From positions 62,001 to 126,000 of the forward strand of contig NZ_CP036525.1 in the NCBI RefSeq assembly GCF_007741535.1: a stretch of DNA of 64,000 nt, in the 5' to 3' direction. Both the position numbers and the translations under genes were made by a program. Each line of letters opens with the position of its first letter. The stretch's first letter is position 1. The stretch is from Rubripirellula lacrimiformis. GTDB taxonomy: Bacteria > Planctomycetota > Planctomycetia > Pirellulales > Pirellulaceae. The notes below the pieces were generated by a model that was not told the DNA's origin, ran no database searches, and saw nothing but the letters and a program-made list of their open reading frames with translations. Below are positions 34,750-44,940 of the stretch, piece by piece.

Positions 34750-36093
34750 ATGCGAGTATTGACACTTGGTGCAGGCACCGTCGGTCGTTGGGTGGCTGAT
34801 ATGCTTTGCCGCCGTCGGCACAGCGTCACCGTCGTCGATCACAATCCGGAAAACGTTCGCCGGATCAACAGTGAACTGGATGTCCGCGCGATCGAAGGCA
34901 GTGCGTCGCGCAGCACGGTGCTGTTCCAAGCCGACGTTTGTGCCGCCGACATGGTGCTAGCGGTCACCGGCGATGATGAAGTGAACATCGTTGCGGCCAG
35001 CATGTCCAAGGCTTTGGGCGCACGTCGCAGCATCGCGCGAGTCTACGCGCCTGCCTTTCGTGACCTCAGCACGTTCGACTACCAACGGCATTTCAATATC
35101 GACAGTCTGTTGTCGTTGGAACAATTGTCAGCCTTCGAACTGGCGCGTGCGATTCGCAGTCCCGACGCGATCCCGCTGGAACACTTTGCTCGCGGGCAGT
35201 TGGAAGTGTACGAGTTGGAAGTCAATAACAAGAGCAGCGGTGTCGGACAGAAACTGCGTGATCTGAAACTGCCGGCATCGATTCGGGTTGGCTCGATTTC
35301 GCGTGAAGGCCGGATGTGGATTGCCAGTGGCGAGGACGAAATTCGTGGCGGCGACCGTGTCAGCCTGATCGGTACGCCCGACACCGTCGCCAAGACTCGC
35401 AGCATCCTGGTACCGAATTCGGAAAACAAGGCTCGGGAACGAGTGATGATCGCCGGCGGTGGCGAAATCGGTTACCACCTGGCTGATTCGCTTAGCCGGC
35501 GGGACTACCGGATCGTGTTGCTTGAACGGGATGTGGACCGCTGTGATCACATCGCAAAAATTCTGCCCAATGTCACCGTCATCCATGCCAACGCAAACCG
35601 CCGCAGCATTTTGGAAGACGAGGGTGCTGGCAAAGTCGACTACTTCGTTGCCTGCACAGGCAGCGACGAAAGCAACATCATGGCGGGGGTCGAAGCCCGT
35701 GAACTGGGCGCATCGCGTGTGATGTGTGTGGTGGGCCGTCCGGACTATGCCAACGTGGTTGGTAAGTTGGGAATCGACCTCGCGGTCAGCGAACGCGATG
35801 TCGCCGCCCGCCAGATCATGGGCTTTCTAAACGAAGGCGCCATCATCAGTCAGAGTCGATTGCCCAATGGCACGATCGGTGTCTACGAATTGGAAGTCAC
35901 CGAGGGAGCCAAAGTTACGGCGGCGTGCTTGGCGGAACTGCCACTGGCCGGGAAGTGCTTGATCGCGGCGATCCATCGCGATGGGTTCGTGCGTGTCCCC
36001 ACGGCCAACGATCAATTGAAAGCCGGTGATGTCGTGGTGGCACTGATTGATCAGTCAACCACGGACGACAGTCTTTCCCTGTTCAGTCCATAG
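34750..36093 (+). CDS. trkA: Trk potassium uptake regulatory protein TrkA
   Basis: This cytoplasmic gating subunit of TrkH/TrkG potassium channels has 447 residues. It carries two RCK units, each with a nucleotide-binding Rossmann part (GAGTVGRWVADML near residue 7; IAGGGEIGYHLAD near 233) and a following TrkA-C part (QLEVYELEVNNKSS; IGVYELEVTEGAKV). Repeated halves of this length are typical. No trkH gene is adjacent, so the channel must be encoded elsewhere. The 5-oxoprolinase gene begins 25 bp downstream and may share the transcript. Confidence 0.93.
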   Translation: MRVLTLGAGTVGRWVADMLCRRRHSVTVVDHNPENVRRINSELDVRAIEGSASRSTVLFQADVCAADMVLAVTGDDEVNIVAASMSKALGARRSIARVYAPAFRDLSTFDYQRHFNIDSLLSLEQLSAFELARAIRSPDAIPLEHFARGQLEVYELEVNNKSSGVGQKLRDLKLPASIRVGSISREGRMWIASGEDEIRGGDRVSLIGTPDTVAKTRSILVPNSENKARERVMIAGGGEIGYHLADSLSRRDYRIVLLERDVDRCDHIAKILPNVTVIHANANRRSILEDEGAGKVDYFVACTGSDESNIMAGVEARELGASRVMCVVGRPDYANVVGKLGIDLAVSERDVAARQIMGFLNEGAIISQSRLPNGTIGVYELEVTEGAKVTAACLAELPLAGKCLIAAIHRDGFVRVPTANDQLKAGDVVVALIDQSTTDDSLSLFSP

Positions 36094-36118
36094 CCCGCCG
36101 GCGGAGTACTTTGACGTC

Positions 36119-39100
36119 ATGACCATTTCCGTGTGGGCCGATGTTGGTGGGACGTTTACCGATTGCTTCGTTGTTTGCGACGGGATTCGTCAGGCGACCA
36201 AGGTGTTAAGTTCCGCTCTGGTGTACGCCAACGTGCAACAGGTTCAATCGGACCGATCGTTTGTCGTGGACGACCTGTGGGGACAATCGGTCCAGTCGTT
36301 CTGGGTCGGTGCCGATGCCATGATGGTCGGCCGCGACGGCAGGGTGGGGGCAACAGCCAAGATCACATCGCATCGCGGTTTAGTGATTGAGTTGGATCGG
36401 CCGATGAACGGTCGCGTCGGTGACCGGATCCAGTTGGACCCAGGCATCCAGTCGCCCGTATTGGCGACGCGGGGTTTGTTGGGAATTCCGTTGACCGATC
36501 GGTTGCCGCCGATGGATGTTCGATTGGGAACAACGCGTGGCACCAATGCTTTGTTGACACGTCAGGGGGCGAAGACGGCGCTGGTGATCACCAAGGGATT
36601 TGGTGACTTGTTGTGGATCGGCCAACAGAACCGTCCCGATCTGTTCGCGATGGATATCGTCAAACCGACGCCGCTGACCGAAACGGTGGTCGAGATCGAT
36701 GAACGATTGGATTGCGATGGAAACGTACTGCGCGTTCTCGACCGTGATCGCGTGCGAGATCAACTGCGACAGCTTTACGATCAGGGAATACAGTCGTTGG
36801 CGATCGCGCTGATGCATTCGCACGTCCGGGATGAACACGAACGTGTCGTCCAGGAACTGGCCCGCCAAGTGGGTTTTGTCGATATCAGTCGATCCAGCGA
36901 AGTGGCCCCGCTGATCAAGTTGGCATCGCGGGCCGAAACGACGACGCTGGATGCCTATTTGAATCCAATCCTGACGCGTTATGTTTCCGAGGTTTGGGAT
37001 CAATTCGGCGGACCAACCACCTGTCATTTCCGTTTGATGACCAGCGCCGGGAACCTGGTGGCGCCGAACGCATTTCGCGGCCGCGATAGTATCCTGTCAG
37101 GTCCCGCCGGCGGCGTGGTCGCATTGGCCGACGTGGCCACCGCTGCGGGCGCCAACCACGCGATTGGGTTCGACATGGGCGGTACCAGCACCGATGTCAG
37201 TCGGTTCGAAGGCACCGTCGGGCGTCGCCAGGAGTCTGTGGTGGCAGGCGTCAGCGTGATGACGCCGATGATGGACATCGAAACGGTCGCCGCCGGGGGC
37301 GGTTCGATCTGTGACTATGTCGATGGACGAATGACGGTCGGACCTGCCAGTGCCGGCGCGAATCCGGGGCCCGCCTGCTATGGTCGCGGTGGACCGTTGA
37401 CGGTGACGGACGTCAATCTGTTGTTGGGCAGGATCCCCGCAGACCGATTTCCGTTCGCGCTCGATCGCGATGCCGCACAACAGCGTCTGGAATCGATTGG
37501 CTTGGCGATGGGCCGCGATGGGCTGGGCGACAACCGGTCGCTTGCCGAAGGGTTCTTGGACATCGCTGTGGCTCATATGTCCGAAGCGGTGCGCACGGTC
37601 AGCACCGCACAGGGCAGCGACGTCCGTGACATGGCATTGGTCGGATTTGGCGGGGCCGCCGGCCAACACTTGTGCCGGGTGGCGACTGCGTTGGGGATGA
37701 AACGGATCTTGGATCATCACGACGCCGGGATGCTGAGTGCATTGGGCATGGGGCTGGCCAATATCGGTCGGGTGGTCACCACAGGCGTCTACCGCCTGTT
37801 ACACCAAATCCAACCCGATGCCCTACATAAACTAGCGAAACAGATTGCCGCGGAAGCGACCGAGCAACTGGCAGCCGAAGGCGTCGGTGATCGCGAGCCC
37901 CATTTTCGCTATGAGTGCGACGTCCGATATCAAGGCACCGATGCGGCGCTGATGGTCCCGTTGGAACCGATCGATTCCATCGGAACCCGGTTCCATCAGA
38001 TGCACCAAGACACGTTCGGTTACCACCAACCGGATCGATCCGTCGAAATCGTTGCGGTTCGCTGCGAAGCGACTTTGGCATCCGCGGTGCAGGAATCGGT
38101 GGATGTTCAGCGAGCTGAAAACGCGGCATCGATTCAGCCGAACCAACGAGTTCAATTTTGGCACCAGGGCCGAATGATCGACGCCGACCAGGTTGATCGC
38201 GAAGGATTGCGTCTGGGCGATGTCGTTGTCGGACCGGCGATGATCGTTGCCGACCATGCAACCCTGTTGGTCGAACCGCAGTGGATGGCCAGAGTGATCG
38301 ATCATCGAATGATCGAACTGCTGCCAGCTGATCGGACGCCCGTCGATCCGGCGACCCGTGAACAGGCAGAAGACGAACAGGTGCAGGACGAAAACGGGAT
38401 CGCACGGGTGTCGGATCCGGTATCGGTCGAGATCGTGGCGCGTCGGTTGCAGGGAATCGCCGACGCCATGGGGGAGGTGTTGCGGCGGACTTCCATCAGT
38501 GTGAACGTCAAAGAACGTCGCGATTACAGTTGCGCCGTTTTTCGTGGGGACGGTTTGTTGATCGCCAACGCGCCGCACGTGCCAGTCCATTTAGGCGCGA
38601 TGGGGCACACCGTTCGACATCTGATGACGGCGTATCCGATGATGTCGCCCGGCGATGCTTGGTTGAGCAACGATCCGATGTCCGGCGGTTCTCATCTGCC
38701 CGATGTGACTTTAGTGATGCCGGTCTTTGTGGATCCCGACTCGGAACCTGGGACGCCCGACTACTTTGTTGCATCGCGAGCCCATCATGCGGAAATCGGT
38801 GGACGCACACCTGGGTCGATGCCACCCGATGCGGTTTCGCTAGCCGAAGAAGGCGTTCTGATTCGCGATTTTGCGTTGGTACGCAGTGGTCATTCGGACG
38901 TGCAAGGATTGCGGCAACTGTTGTCGTCGGGTCGCTATCCATCGCGTAGCGTGGACGAAAATTTGGCCGACATTGCGGCAGCCCAAGCGGCTTGCATCCA
39001 CGGGGTGACGGCGCTTCGCGAATTGGCTGGCCAGCATTCGATCGACCAGTTGAACCAATGGATGCAGGCCATCTTGGATTTGGCCGGCGATGCGATGAAC

Positions 39101-39967
39101 CGCTGGATTGAAACTTTGAATGACGAGGCGATGGTGTTCGAGGACGCGTTGGACGATGGTACCCCGATCGGCGTGATGATCCGCCGTGTCGGGGATCGGT
39201 TGTCGATTCGATTTGATCCAACACCGGTGCATCGATTTGGTTTCAACGCAACGCCAGCGATCGTGACAGCCGCGGTGCTGTATGTGCTGCGCTGCGTCGC
39301 CGGCACCAACTTGCCTTTATGCGAAGGGGTTCTTCGCGACGTCGACTTAGAGATTCCTGCGGGGATGTTGAACCCGCCGGCCGATGACGATCCGGCCAAA
39401 TGCCCAGCCGTTGTCGCGGGGAACGTCGAAACCAGCCAGAAGATTGTCGACGTCTTGTTGGGCGCGTTGGGCGTAGCCGCGGCATCCCAGGGCACGATGA
39501 ACAACGTGATTTTTGGTGACGACACCTTCGGGTACTACGAAACCATCGGTGGCGGAAGCGGGGCAACGGCCAACCAAGATGGGGCCGATGCGGTTCACAC
39601 CCACATGACTAACACCCGTATCACCGATCCGGAAGTGGTCGAATCTCGGTTGCCCATCCGTTTGTGGCAGTTTGCCATTCGGCGTGGCAGCGGTGGGGCG
39701 GGCCTGCACCGTGGTGGCGACGGCATCGTCCGTGAATTCGAATTTCTGCGGCCGTTGACGCTTAGTCTGTTGACCGGTCGCCGAACGACCGGGCCGTACG
39801 GTGTCGCCGGTGGCAGCCCCGGTGCGGCGGGCCGAAATCGGTTGGTCCACGATGGCGTCGATACCGTGTTGCCTGCGTCGATCACACGTCCCGTTTCAGT
39901 GGGCGACCGCTTGATCATTGAAACCCCGGGCGGCGGCGGTTGGGGCAGTCAGTCGCGACCTTCTTAA
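36119..39967 (+). CDS. Fused 5-oxoprolinase (HyuA-HyuB, ATP-dependent)
   Basis: The enzyme hydrolyses 5-oxoproline (pyroglutamate) to glutamate at the expense of ATP. The start at 36119 (MTISVWADVGGTFTD) has GGCGGAG upstream; earlier frame overlaps trkA. It has 1282 residues in the order of eukaryote-like OPLAH: the HyuA half with two ATPase motifs, VGGTFTDCFV and IGFDMGGTSTDVSRF, then the HyuB half from about residue 765 (DPVSVEIVARRLQGIADAMG) with HHAEIGGRTPGSMPP and a C-terminal GGGGWG. Fused forms occur in bacteria but are less common than separate genes. The downstream oxidoreductase gene starts 28 bp on. Hydantoinase activity cannot be excluded. Confidence 0.93.
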   Translation: MTISVWADVGGTFTDCFVVCDGIRQATKVLSSALVYANVQQVQSDRSFVVDDLWGQSVQSFWVGADAMMVGRDGRVGATAKITSHRGLVIELDRPMNGRVGDRIQLDPGIQSPVLATRGLLGIPLTDRLPPMDVRLGTTRGTNALLTRQGAKTALVITKGFGDLLWIGQQNRPDLFAMDIVKPTPLTETVVEIDERLDCDGNVLRVLDRDRVRDQLRQLYDQGIQSLAIALMHSHVRDEHERVVQELARQVGFVDISRSSEVAPLIKLASRAETTTLDAYLNPILTRYVSEVWDQFGGPTTCHFRLMTSAGNLVAPNAFRGRDSILSGPAGGVVALADVATAAGANHAIGFDMGGTSTDVSRFEGTVGRRQESVVAGVSVMTPMMDIETVAAGGGSICDYVDGRMTVGPASAGANPGPACYGRGGPLTVTDVNLLLGRIPADRFPFALDRDAAQQRLESIGLAMGRDGLGDNRSLAEGFLDIAVAHMSEAVRTVSTAQGSDVRDMALVGFGGAAGQHLCRVATALGMKRILDHHDAGMLSALGMGLANIGRVVTTGVYRLLHQIQPDALHKLAKQIAAEATEQLAAEGVGDREPHFRYECDVRYQGTDAALMVPLEPIDSIGTRFHQMHQDTFGYHQPDRSVEIVAVRCEATLASAVQESVDVQRAENAASIQPNQRVQFWHQGRMIDADQVDREGLRLGDVVVGPAMIVADHATLLVEPQWMARVIDHRMIELLPADRTPVDPATREQAEDEQVQDENGIARVSDPVSVEIVARRLQGIADAMGEVLRRTSISVNVKERRDYSCAVFRGDGLLIANAPHVPVHLGAMGHTVRHLMTAYPMMSPGDAWLSNDPMSGGSHLPDVTLVMPVFVDPDSEPGTPDYFVASRAHHAEIGGRTPGSMPPDAVSLAEEGVLIRDFALVRSGHSDVQGLRQLLSSGRYPSRSVDENLADIAAAQAACIHGVTALRELAGQHSIDQLNQWMQAILDLAGDAMNRWIETLNDEAMVFEDALDDGTPIGVMIRRVGDRLSIRFDPTPVHRFGFNATPAIVTAAVLYVLRCVAGTNLPLCEGVLRDVDLEIPAGMLNPPADDDPAKCPAVVAGNVETSQKIVDVLLGALGVAAASQGTMNNVIFGDDTFGYYETIGGGSGATANQDGADAVHTHMTNTRITDPEVVESRLPIRLWQFAIRRGSGGAGLHRGGDGIVREFEFLRPLTLSLLTGRRTTGPYGVAGGSPGAAGRNRLVHDGVDTVLPASITRPVSVGDRLIIETPGGGGWGSQSRPS

Positions 39968-39995
39968 TTTCACCAAAGATTTTCTTGGAGCTACC

Positions 39996-41069
39996 ATGAC
40001 GAAGCGTTGGCGAATCGCTGGAATCAATTTTTCTCACATGCACATGGGCGACTTGTTGCGTAACGTCGTCGATCATCCCGACGCTGACTTGGTCGGTGTC
40101 TGTGATGAGGACCCCAAGGCGATGCAGCCCGCGATCGAAGCGCTTGGCATTCCTGAATCCGCCGTGTTCACCGACTACGCGCAGTGCATGGAAACGGCCA
40201 AGCCGGATCTGGTCATCCTGTGTCCGCCCACAGGCGAGCACGCGTTGTGGGTCCAGCGGATCGCGCCGTACGGGGCGCACTTGTTCGTCGAAAAACCGTT
40301 TGCTGCGTCGTTGGCGGACGCAGACCGAATGATTGCGGCGGTCAAAGAACCGGGGCAACGCTTGATGATCAACTGGCCCATTCGATGGCAACCGTACTGT
40401 TATACGGCTTGGCAATTGATCCACGACGGGCTGATCGGTGACGTGATCGAAGTCCATCACTACGGGGGCAATCGAGGTCCGCTGTATCATGGTGCGGACA
40501 AGGTCGAACATGCGCCCACGGCAGAGGACAAGCAAAAGAGTTGGTGGTACAAGCCCGAATCGGGAGGCGGTTCGCTGCGAGACTACTTGGGTTACGGGAC
40601 GACGATCGGAACATGGTTCAACGGCGGACAGAAACCAATCGAGGTCACCGCGGTCACGGCATCGTCGCCGGGGATCGATGTGGACGAGCACAGCATCACG
40701 ATCGCTCGTTATGCGGCCGGGCTTTCCAAGTTCGAAACACGTTGGGGAACCTTTACCGACCCGTGGACTGATCAACCGCAACCCAAGTGTGGTTTCGTCA
40801 TTCGCGGGACCCAGGGCACGATCTCGTGCTACGACTATGATTCAACGGTTCGCGTTCAAACCAGCGATCACCCCGAAGGGTACGATCATCCCGCCGCCGA
40901 ACTTCCTAGCGGGGAACGAAATGGGATCGAGTATGCCATCACTCGGCTATCCAACAACCTTCCCATCGATGGTCCGCTGTCGCCCAAGATCGCTCGGATC
41001 GGACAACAGATCATCGAAACCGCGATCCGCAGTGCCGAGACAAAGCAAACGGTGAAACTGATCGAGTAG
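39996..41069 (+). CDS. Gfo/Idh/MocA-family oxidoreductase
   Basis: The protein has 357 residues from the ATG at 39996, with TTGGAG upstream. The Rossmann strand WRIAGINFSHMHMGDLL departs from the usual GxGxxG at its third Gly (INFSHM), so cofactor binding may be unusual. The catalytic-region motif FVEKPFAASL is intact. The second domain holds WYKPESGGGSLRDYLGYG. There is no signal peptide. It lies immediately after the 5-oxoprolinase gene, which may point to a shared catabolic transcript. The substrate is unknown. Confidence 0.88.
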   Translation: MTKRWRIAGINFSHMHMGDLLRNVVDHPDADLVGVCDEDPKAMQPAIEALGIPESAVFTDYAQCMETAKPDLVILCPPTGEHALWVQRIAPYGAHLFVEKPFAASLADADRMIAAVKEPGQRLMINWPIRWQPYCYTAWQLIHDGLIGDVIEVHHYGGNRGPLYHGADKVEHAPTAEDKQKSWWYKPESGGGSLRDYLGYGTTIGTWFNGGQKPIEVTAVTASSPGIDVDEHSITIARYAAGLSKFETRWGTFTDPWTDQPQPKCGFVIRGTQGTISCYDYDSTVRVQTSDHPEGYDHPAAELPSGERNGIEYAITRLSNNLPIDGPLSPKIARIGQQIIETAIRSAETKQTVKLIE

Positions 41070-41080
41070 CTTCCCCCAAC

Positions 41081-41106
41081 GTAGTGGGATTCGCCAGAAT
41101 TCCCTG
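41081..41106. repeat. GTAG-headed palindromic element
   Basis: The sequence gtagtgggattcgccagaat continues to ttccc. After GTAG it forms a stem ggattc/gaattcc with a gcca loop and one G-T wobble pair. It lies just past the oxidoreductase stop. The same loop and head recur at 44913. Confidence 0.75.
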
Positions 41107-41190
41107 TGCGCAAGAAGCCGTCAATCGAAGTCCACGCTACCTGACGCGGATCCTTCGGACGCTGGCGTGATGTGCCACCGGACGAGCCGT

Positions 41191-41835
41191 CTAAGCGATG
41201 TCTTGCTTCCAGGCGTCGGCCAGTTCCGGAAGCTTCATCAGTTCGATGATGGCCATGCGATCGACTTCGCGGCCGACATACAGATCGTTGACTCGGGCGA
41301 CGGTCCAATCGGGATGTTTTCGCATCGTCAGCGTCACCGGCACGCCGGCGGTGATCGTGCCCCCGGCGGTGACGCGAGCGTACCATCCGGTGCGGCCCGA
41401 TTGAGTGACTCGTTTCAGCAGCGTCTTTTCGCCCCAGCGGCGCACGATTTTCCAACACGGTTGTCTGGGCTGCGCGATTTCGATCTCGCAATCACCGACC
41501 GCGAAACGATCTCCGATGCAGACGTTGGATTCGTCCCAGCCGTCGATCGTTAGGTTTTCGCCCATCGCGCCACCTGACATCGCCAGACTGGGGAACTCTT
41601 TGCCCCAGTGGGAGTAGTGGGCTGCCGCGTAGCAGAGGACCGCTTTGTCAGGCCCGCCGTGGGATTGGGTATTGGCGACAGCATCGCCAACCACGCCCAG
41701 TGGCGTCATTTCGACAGGCCCGTCAACGGGTGTTTTGTGGAACGCGCTGGTCCACAGGCGGGTGGTGACATCGGCGGACTCGGCGTCGCCTTCGGTCACG
41801 ACCCGGCCGCGCTGGATCGATACAAGAGTGGTCAT
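41191..41835 (-). CDS. MOSC-domain protein (YiiM-like)
   Basis: The protein has 214 residues from the ATG at 41835 (MTTLVSIQRGRVV); the longer frame to 42000 is unsupported. MOSC core segments are present: GVVGDAVANTQSHGGPDKAVLCYAAAHY, MGENLTIDGWDE, FAVGDCEIEIAQPRQPCWKI with the conserved Cys, and RTGWYARV. The C-terminal LTMRKHPDWTVARVNDLYVG is the 3-alpha extension of YiiM-type proteins. MOSC proteins bind molybdenum cofactor or reduce N-hydroxylated compounds. No molybdenum gene is adjacent. It is divergent from gyrA. Confidence 0.9.
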   Translation of the reverse strand: MTTLVSIQRGRVVTEGDAESADVTTRLWTSAFHKTPVDGPVEMTPLGVVGDAVANTQSHGGPDKAVLCYAAAHYSHWGKEFPSLAMSGGAMGENLTIDGWDESNVCIGDRFAVGDCEIEIAQPRQPCWKIVRRWGEKTLLKRVTQSGRTGWYARVTAGGTITAGVPVTLTMRKHPDWTVARVNDLYVGREVDRMAIIELMKLPELADAWKQDIA

Positions 41836-41854
41836 CGGTGGACTCCAAAAGTGG

Positions 41855-41889
41855 TGTCGCAAGTATCGGTCATGAAACGATTTGCGACA
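41855..41889 (-). promoter_or_regulatory. Stem-loop in the 5' leader of the MOSC gene
   Basis: The arms tgtcgcaa (41855-41862) and ttgcgaca (41882-41889) are perfect and continue, past a bulge, into atcg/cgat pairs. The structure ends 20 bp before the MOSC start codon at 41835. It could hide or expose the ribosome site, or be an operator. Planctomycete leaders are poorly known. Confidence 0.45.
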
Positions 41890-42015
41890 ACCAAGCGGGG
41901 GCGTCGGGTCGTTGTGAGAAGGTGTTAATTCGGGTAGAATTTCGGGATTGTTCGAAGCGATTGATCGCGGCCGGCTCGCTCGGCCATTTGTGTACCTCAT
42001 CTCGGGACTTCACCC

Positions 42016-44889
42016 TTGGCAGACGAAGACGGCATCGACGAAAACGACGAAGAAGGCACATCCCCAGAAGTCGAGGGCTCGGGTGGTTCCGACGTCTATA
42101 CCGGCGGGGGTGCTGGCGCGCTTCGGATGATCGACCAACCGATCGAAGACGAGCTTCGGGACAGCTATCTGACGTACGCGATGAGCGTGATTGTCAGCCG
42201 AGCCCTGCCGGACGTCCGAGACGGCCTGAAACCGTCCCAGCGGCGGATTTTGGTCGCGATGAACGACTTGAACCTGGGCCCCGGTGCCAAACGGGTCAAG
42301 TGTGCCAAGATTTCGGGGGATACGTCGGGAAACTATCACCCGCACGGCGAAAGTGTGATCTATCCGACTTTGGTGCGGATGGCCCAGGAATGGAACCTGC
42401 GTCGATTGCTGATCGACAAACAGGGGAACTTCGGCAGTATCGCCGGTTTGCCACCTGCCGCGATGCGGTATACCGAAGCCCGCCTGTCCAGTGTCGCCGC
42501 GGCGATGCTAGAGGACATCAAGCTAGATACGGTCGACTACACCCCGACCTATGACGAAGTGCGTACCGAACCGACGGTATTGCCCAGCAAGTTTCCGAAC
42601 CTGTTGATCAATGGTTCCGGCGGGATCGCCGTCGGAATGGCGACCAGCATTCCGCCGCACAACCCGACCGAAGTCTGTGACGCGGTGATCGCGTTGGTCG
42701 AGAATCCGGAATTGACGGTCGAAGATCTGTTCCAAATCATCCCGGGTCCGGACTTCCCAACCGGCGGCATCGTTTGTGGTCGAGCCGGTATCCGACGTGG
42801 GTACAAGACCGGACGCAGCACGATCCTGGTGCGCGGCAAGTGCGAAATCGAAGAAAAGAAGGGCACCCGATCACGGATTCTGATCCGCGAAATCCCTTAT
42901 CAACAGACTCGCGACGGCGTGGTCAAAAAGATCGCTGAACTGGTCAACGGCGACCGCATCAAGGGGATCTCGGGGATCCGCGACGAAAGCGATCTGAAGG
43001 AACCGGTGCGGATCGTTATCGAACTGAAACGGGATGCCGACCCGGACGTGGTGCTGAACCAGCTGTATCAGTTCTCGCCGCTGCAGACGACCATCTCGAT
43101 GATCTTCTTGGCTCTGGTCGACGGCAAGCCGCGCGAACTGACGCTGAAAGAGATGTTGATGGAGTTCATTCGCCATCGCGTCACTGTGATCCGGCGTCGA
43201 ACCCAGTTCCTGCTGGCCCGTGCCCGCCGACGCAAACACAGCGTCGAAGGACTGCTGCTGGCACTTGCTAACATCGACGAAATCATCAAAACGATTCGCG
43301 AAAGCCGCACCCAGCCCGAAGCCAAAGAACGGTTGATGGGCATCGCGTGTCCAGCATCGATGATGGAACGAGCGCTCGGGGAAACCGGATTCAAACAGTT
43401 CCAGACCGAACGGGGTGTGGCCGATTCGTACCCGCTGACCAGCGTCCAGACGGACGAAATTTTGCGGATGCGGTTGAGCCAGTTGGTCGGGTTGGAGCAA
43501 GAAAAACTGTCCAACGAACACCGACAGTTGCTCGAAGAAATCCTCGATTATCTTGATATCCTGGGCGATCAGGCTCGGATCTATTCGATCATCAAGGAAG
43601 ATCTGGAAGACATGAAACGTCGCTTCGGCGATGCCCGTCGGACCGAAATTTCGCTGGAAGAACTGGGCAACATCGATCTGGAGGACTTGATCACCGAAGA
43701 GACGATGGTCGTGTCGATCAGCCACCAGGGTTACATCAAACGTACTCCGTCGAGCGTTTACAACACCCAACGTCGTGGCGGCAAGGGACTCAAGGGAGCC
43801 AAGAGCGACGACGAGGATCCGATCGAGCACCTGTTTGTCGCCAGCACGCACGCGTACCTGTTGTTCCTGACCACCGAGGGCAAGGTCCGCTGGCAAAAGG
43901 TTTATGACCTGCCGCAATTGGCTCGCGACGCCAAAGGCCGGGCGATCGTCAACCTTTTGAATCTCGAGAAGGACGAGAAGATCGCCGAATGCTTGGCGGT
44001 TCGTCACTTCGACCAAGAGGGCTATTACGTTGTGATGGCGACCCGCAGTGGCTTGGTCAAGAAGACGCCGCTGGAACAGTACAGCCGACCCAAACGTGGC
44101 GGCATCATCGCGATCAAACTTCGCGACGGCGACGAATTGGTCGACGCCGCTGTCGTTGGCCCTGGCGACGAAGTGATTTTGGTCACCGCCGGTGGGATGG
44201 CGATCCGGTTCCGTGAATCCGATTCGCGACCGATGGGACGAAATACATCGGGAGTCAAGGGGATCGGTTTGCAGAAGGGTGACGAAGTCGTCGGAATGGT
44301 CGTGGCGGATCCCGAAGCGACCTTGTTGACCGTCTGTGAAAACGGTTACGGCAAACGGACTCCGTTTGGACCCAATGCACTGGGAGTCGACGAAGAAGCC
44401 GGCGACGAAGAAACCAGTTCGTCCAGTGCCCGTTACCGGACTCAGAAGCGAGGCGGGAAAGGTCTTCGAGATATCCGCACCAGCGAGCGTAACGGCAAGG
44501 TGATCGGGATCGCCCGAGTCGGGGATGGTGACGAAATCTTCATGATGACCGCCAAAGGCAAGATCCAACGGATCGCCGCAGGCGACATCAGCGTGATCGG
44601 ACGGAACACCCAAGGCGTGCGAATCATGAACGTGGACGAAGGCGATAGCCTGATCGCGGTCGTGCGAGTGCCCGCCGAAGAAGCATCCGAAGGGGATGCA
44701 GCTGCCGTGGCCGGAACGCCGGTGGATGGTGCAGTGGTTGATGGTGCTGAAGCCGAAGGGACAGCAACCGAAGGGACAGCAACCGAAACGGTAGCTTCGG
44801 ATGATGCATCTGCCGCCGCTGATCAGGTCGAAAACTCTGACGAAAACGCCAACGACTCGGATCAAGACGACGCGTCCGATTCGGAATAG
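42016..44889 (+). CDS. gyrA: DNA gyrase subunit A
   Basis: Gyrase introduces negative supercoils using ATP through GyrB; this subunit cuts DNA. It starts with TTG at 42016, the first in-frame codon with a CGGGA site upstream, and has 957 residues. The N-terminal 40 residues are an acidic extension before [19 protein letters not shown]. The catalytic Tyr is in [11 protein letters not shown]. The quinolone-pocket segment is [12 protein letters not shown]. The C-terminal beta-pinwheel contains an exact GyrA-box QRRGGKG (near residue 583), which separates gyrase from topoisomerase IV, and a second, QKRGGKG, near residue 810. The tail is acidic and low-complexity. gyrB is not adjacent. Confidence 0.96.
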   Translation: MADEDGIDENDEEGTSPEVEGSGGSDVYTGGGAGALRMIDQPIEDELRDSYLTYAMSVIVSRALPDVRDGLKPSQRRILVAMNDLNLGPGAKRVKCAKISGDTSGNYHPHGESVIYPTLVRMAQEWNLRRLLIDKQGNFGSIAGLPPAAMRYTEARLSSVAAAMLEDIKLDTVDYTPTYDEVRTEPTVLPSKFPNLLINGSGGIAVGMATSIPPHNPTEVCDAVIALVENPELTVEDLFQIIPGPDFPTGGIVCGRAGIRRGYKTGRSTILVRGKCEIEEKKGTRSRILIREIPYQQTRDGVVKKIAELVNGDRIKGISGIRDESDLKEPVRIVIELKRDADPDVVLNQLYQFSPLQTTISMIFLALVDGKPRELTLKEMLMEFIRHRVTVIRRRTQFLLARARRRKHSVEGLLLALANIDEIIKTIRESRTQPEAKERLMGIACPASMMERALGETGFKQFQTERGVADSYPLTSVQTDEILRMRLSQLVGLEQEKLSNEHRQLLEEILDYLDILGDQARIYSIIKEDLEDMKRRFGDARRTEISLEELGNIDLEDLITEETMVVSISHQGYIKRTPSSVYNTQRRGGKGLKGAKSDDEDPIEHLFVASTHAYLLFLTTEGKVRWQKVYDLPQLARDAKGRAIVNLLNLEKDEKIAECLAVRHFDQEGYYVVMATRSGLVKKTPLEQYSRPKRGGIIAIKLRDGDELVDAAVVGPGDEVILVTAGGMAIRFRESDSRPMGRNTSGVKGIGLQKGDEVVGMVVADPEATLLTVCENGYGKRTPFGPNALGVDEEAGDEETSSSSARYRTQKRGGKGLRDIRTSERNGKVIGIARVGDGDEIFMMTAKGKIQRIAAGDISVIGRNTQGVRIMNVDEGDSLIAVVRVPAEEASEGDAAAVAGTPVDGAVVDGAEAEGTATEGTATETVASDDASAAADQVENSDENANDSDQDDASDSE

Positions 44890-44912
44890 ACGCAGGCCGC
44901 CGATAACACCCC

Positions 44913-44936
44913 GTAGTGGACTTCGCCAGAAGTCCC
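44913..44936. repeat. GTAG-headed palindromic element
   Basis: The sequence gtagtggacttcgccagaag and tccccgg form a perfect ggacttc/gaagtcc stem with a gcca loop, after the head GTAG. It lies 23 bp after the gyrA stop. It matches the element at 41081 with compensating stem changes. Confidence 0.8.
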
Positions 44937-44940
44937 CGGG

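Noticed and set aside
42871-44865. Long open frame on the minus strand opposite gyrA (664 codons)
   Set aside because: It mirrors the codon bias of gyrA on the other strand, has no recognisable domain and overlaps a certain gene entirely.
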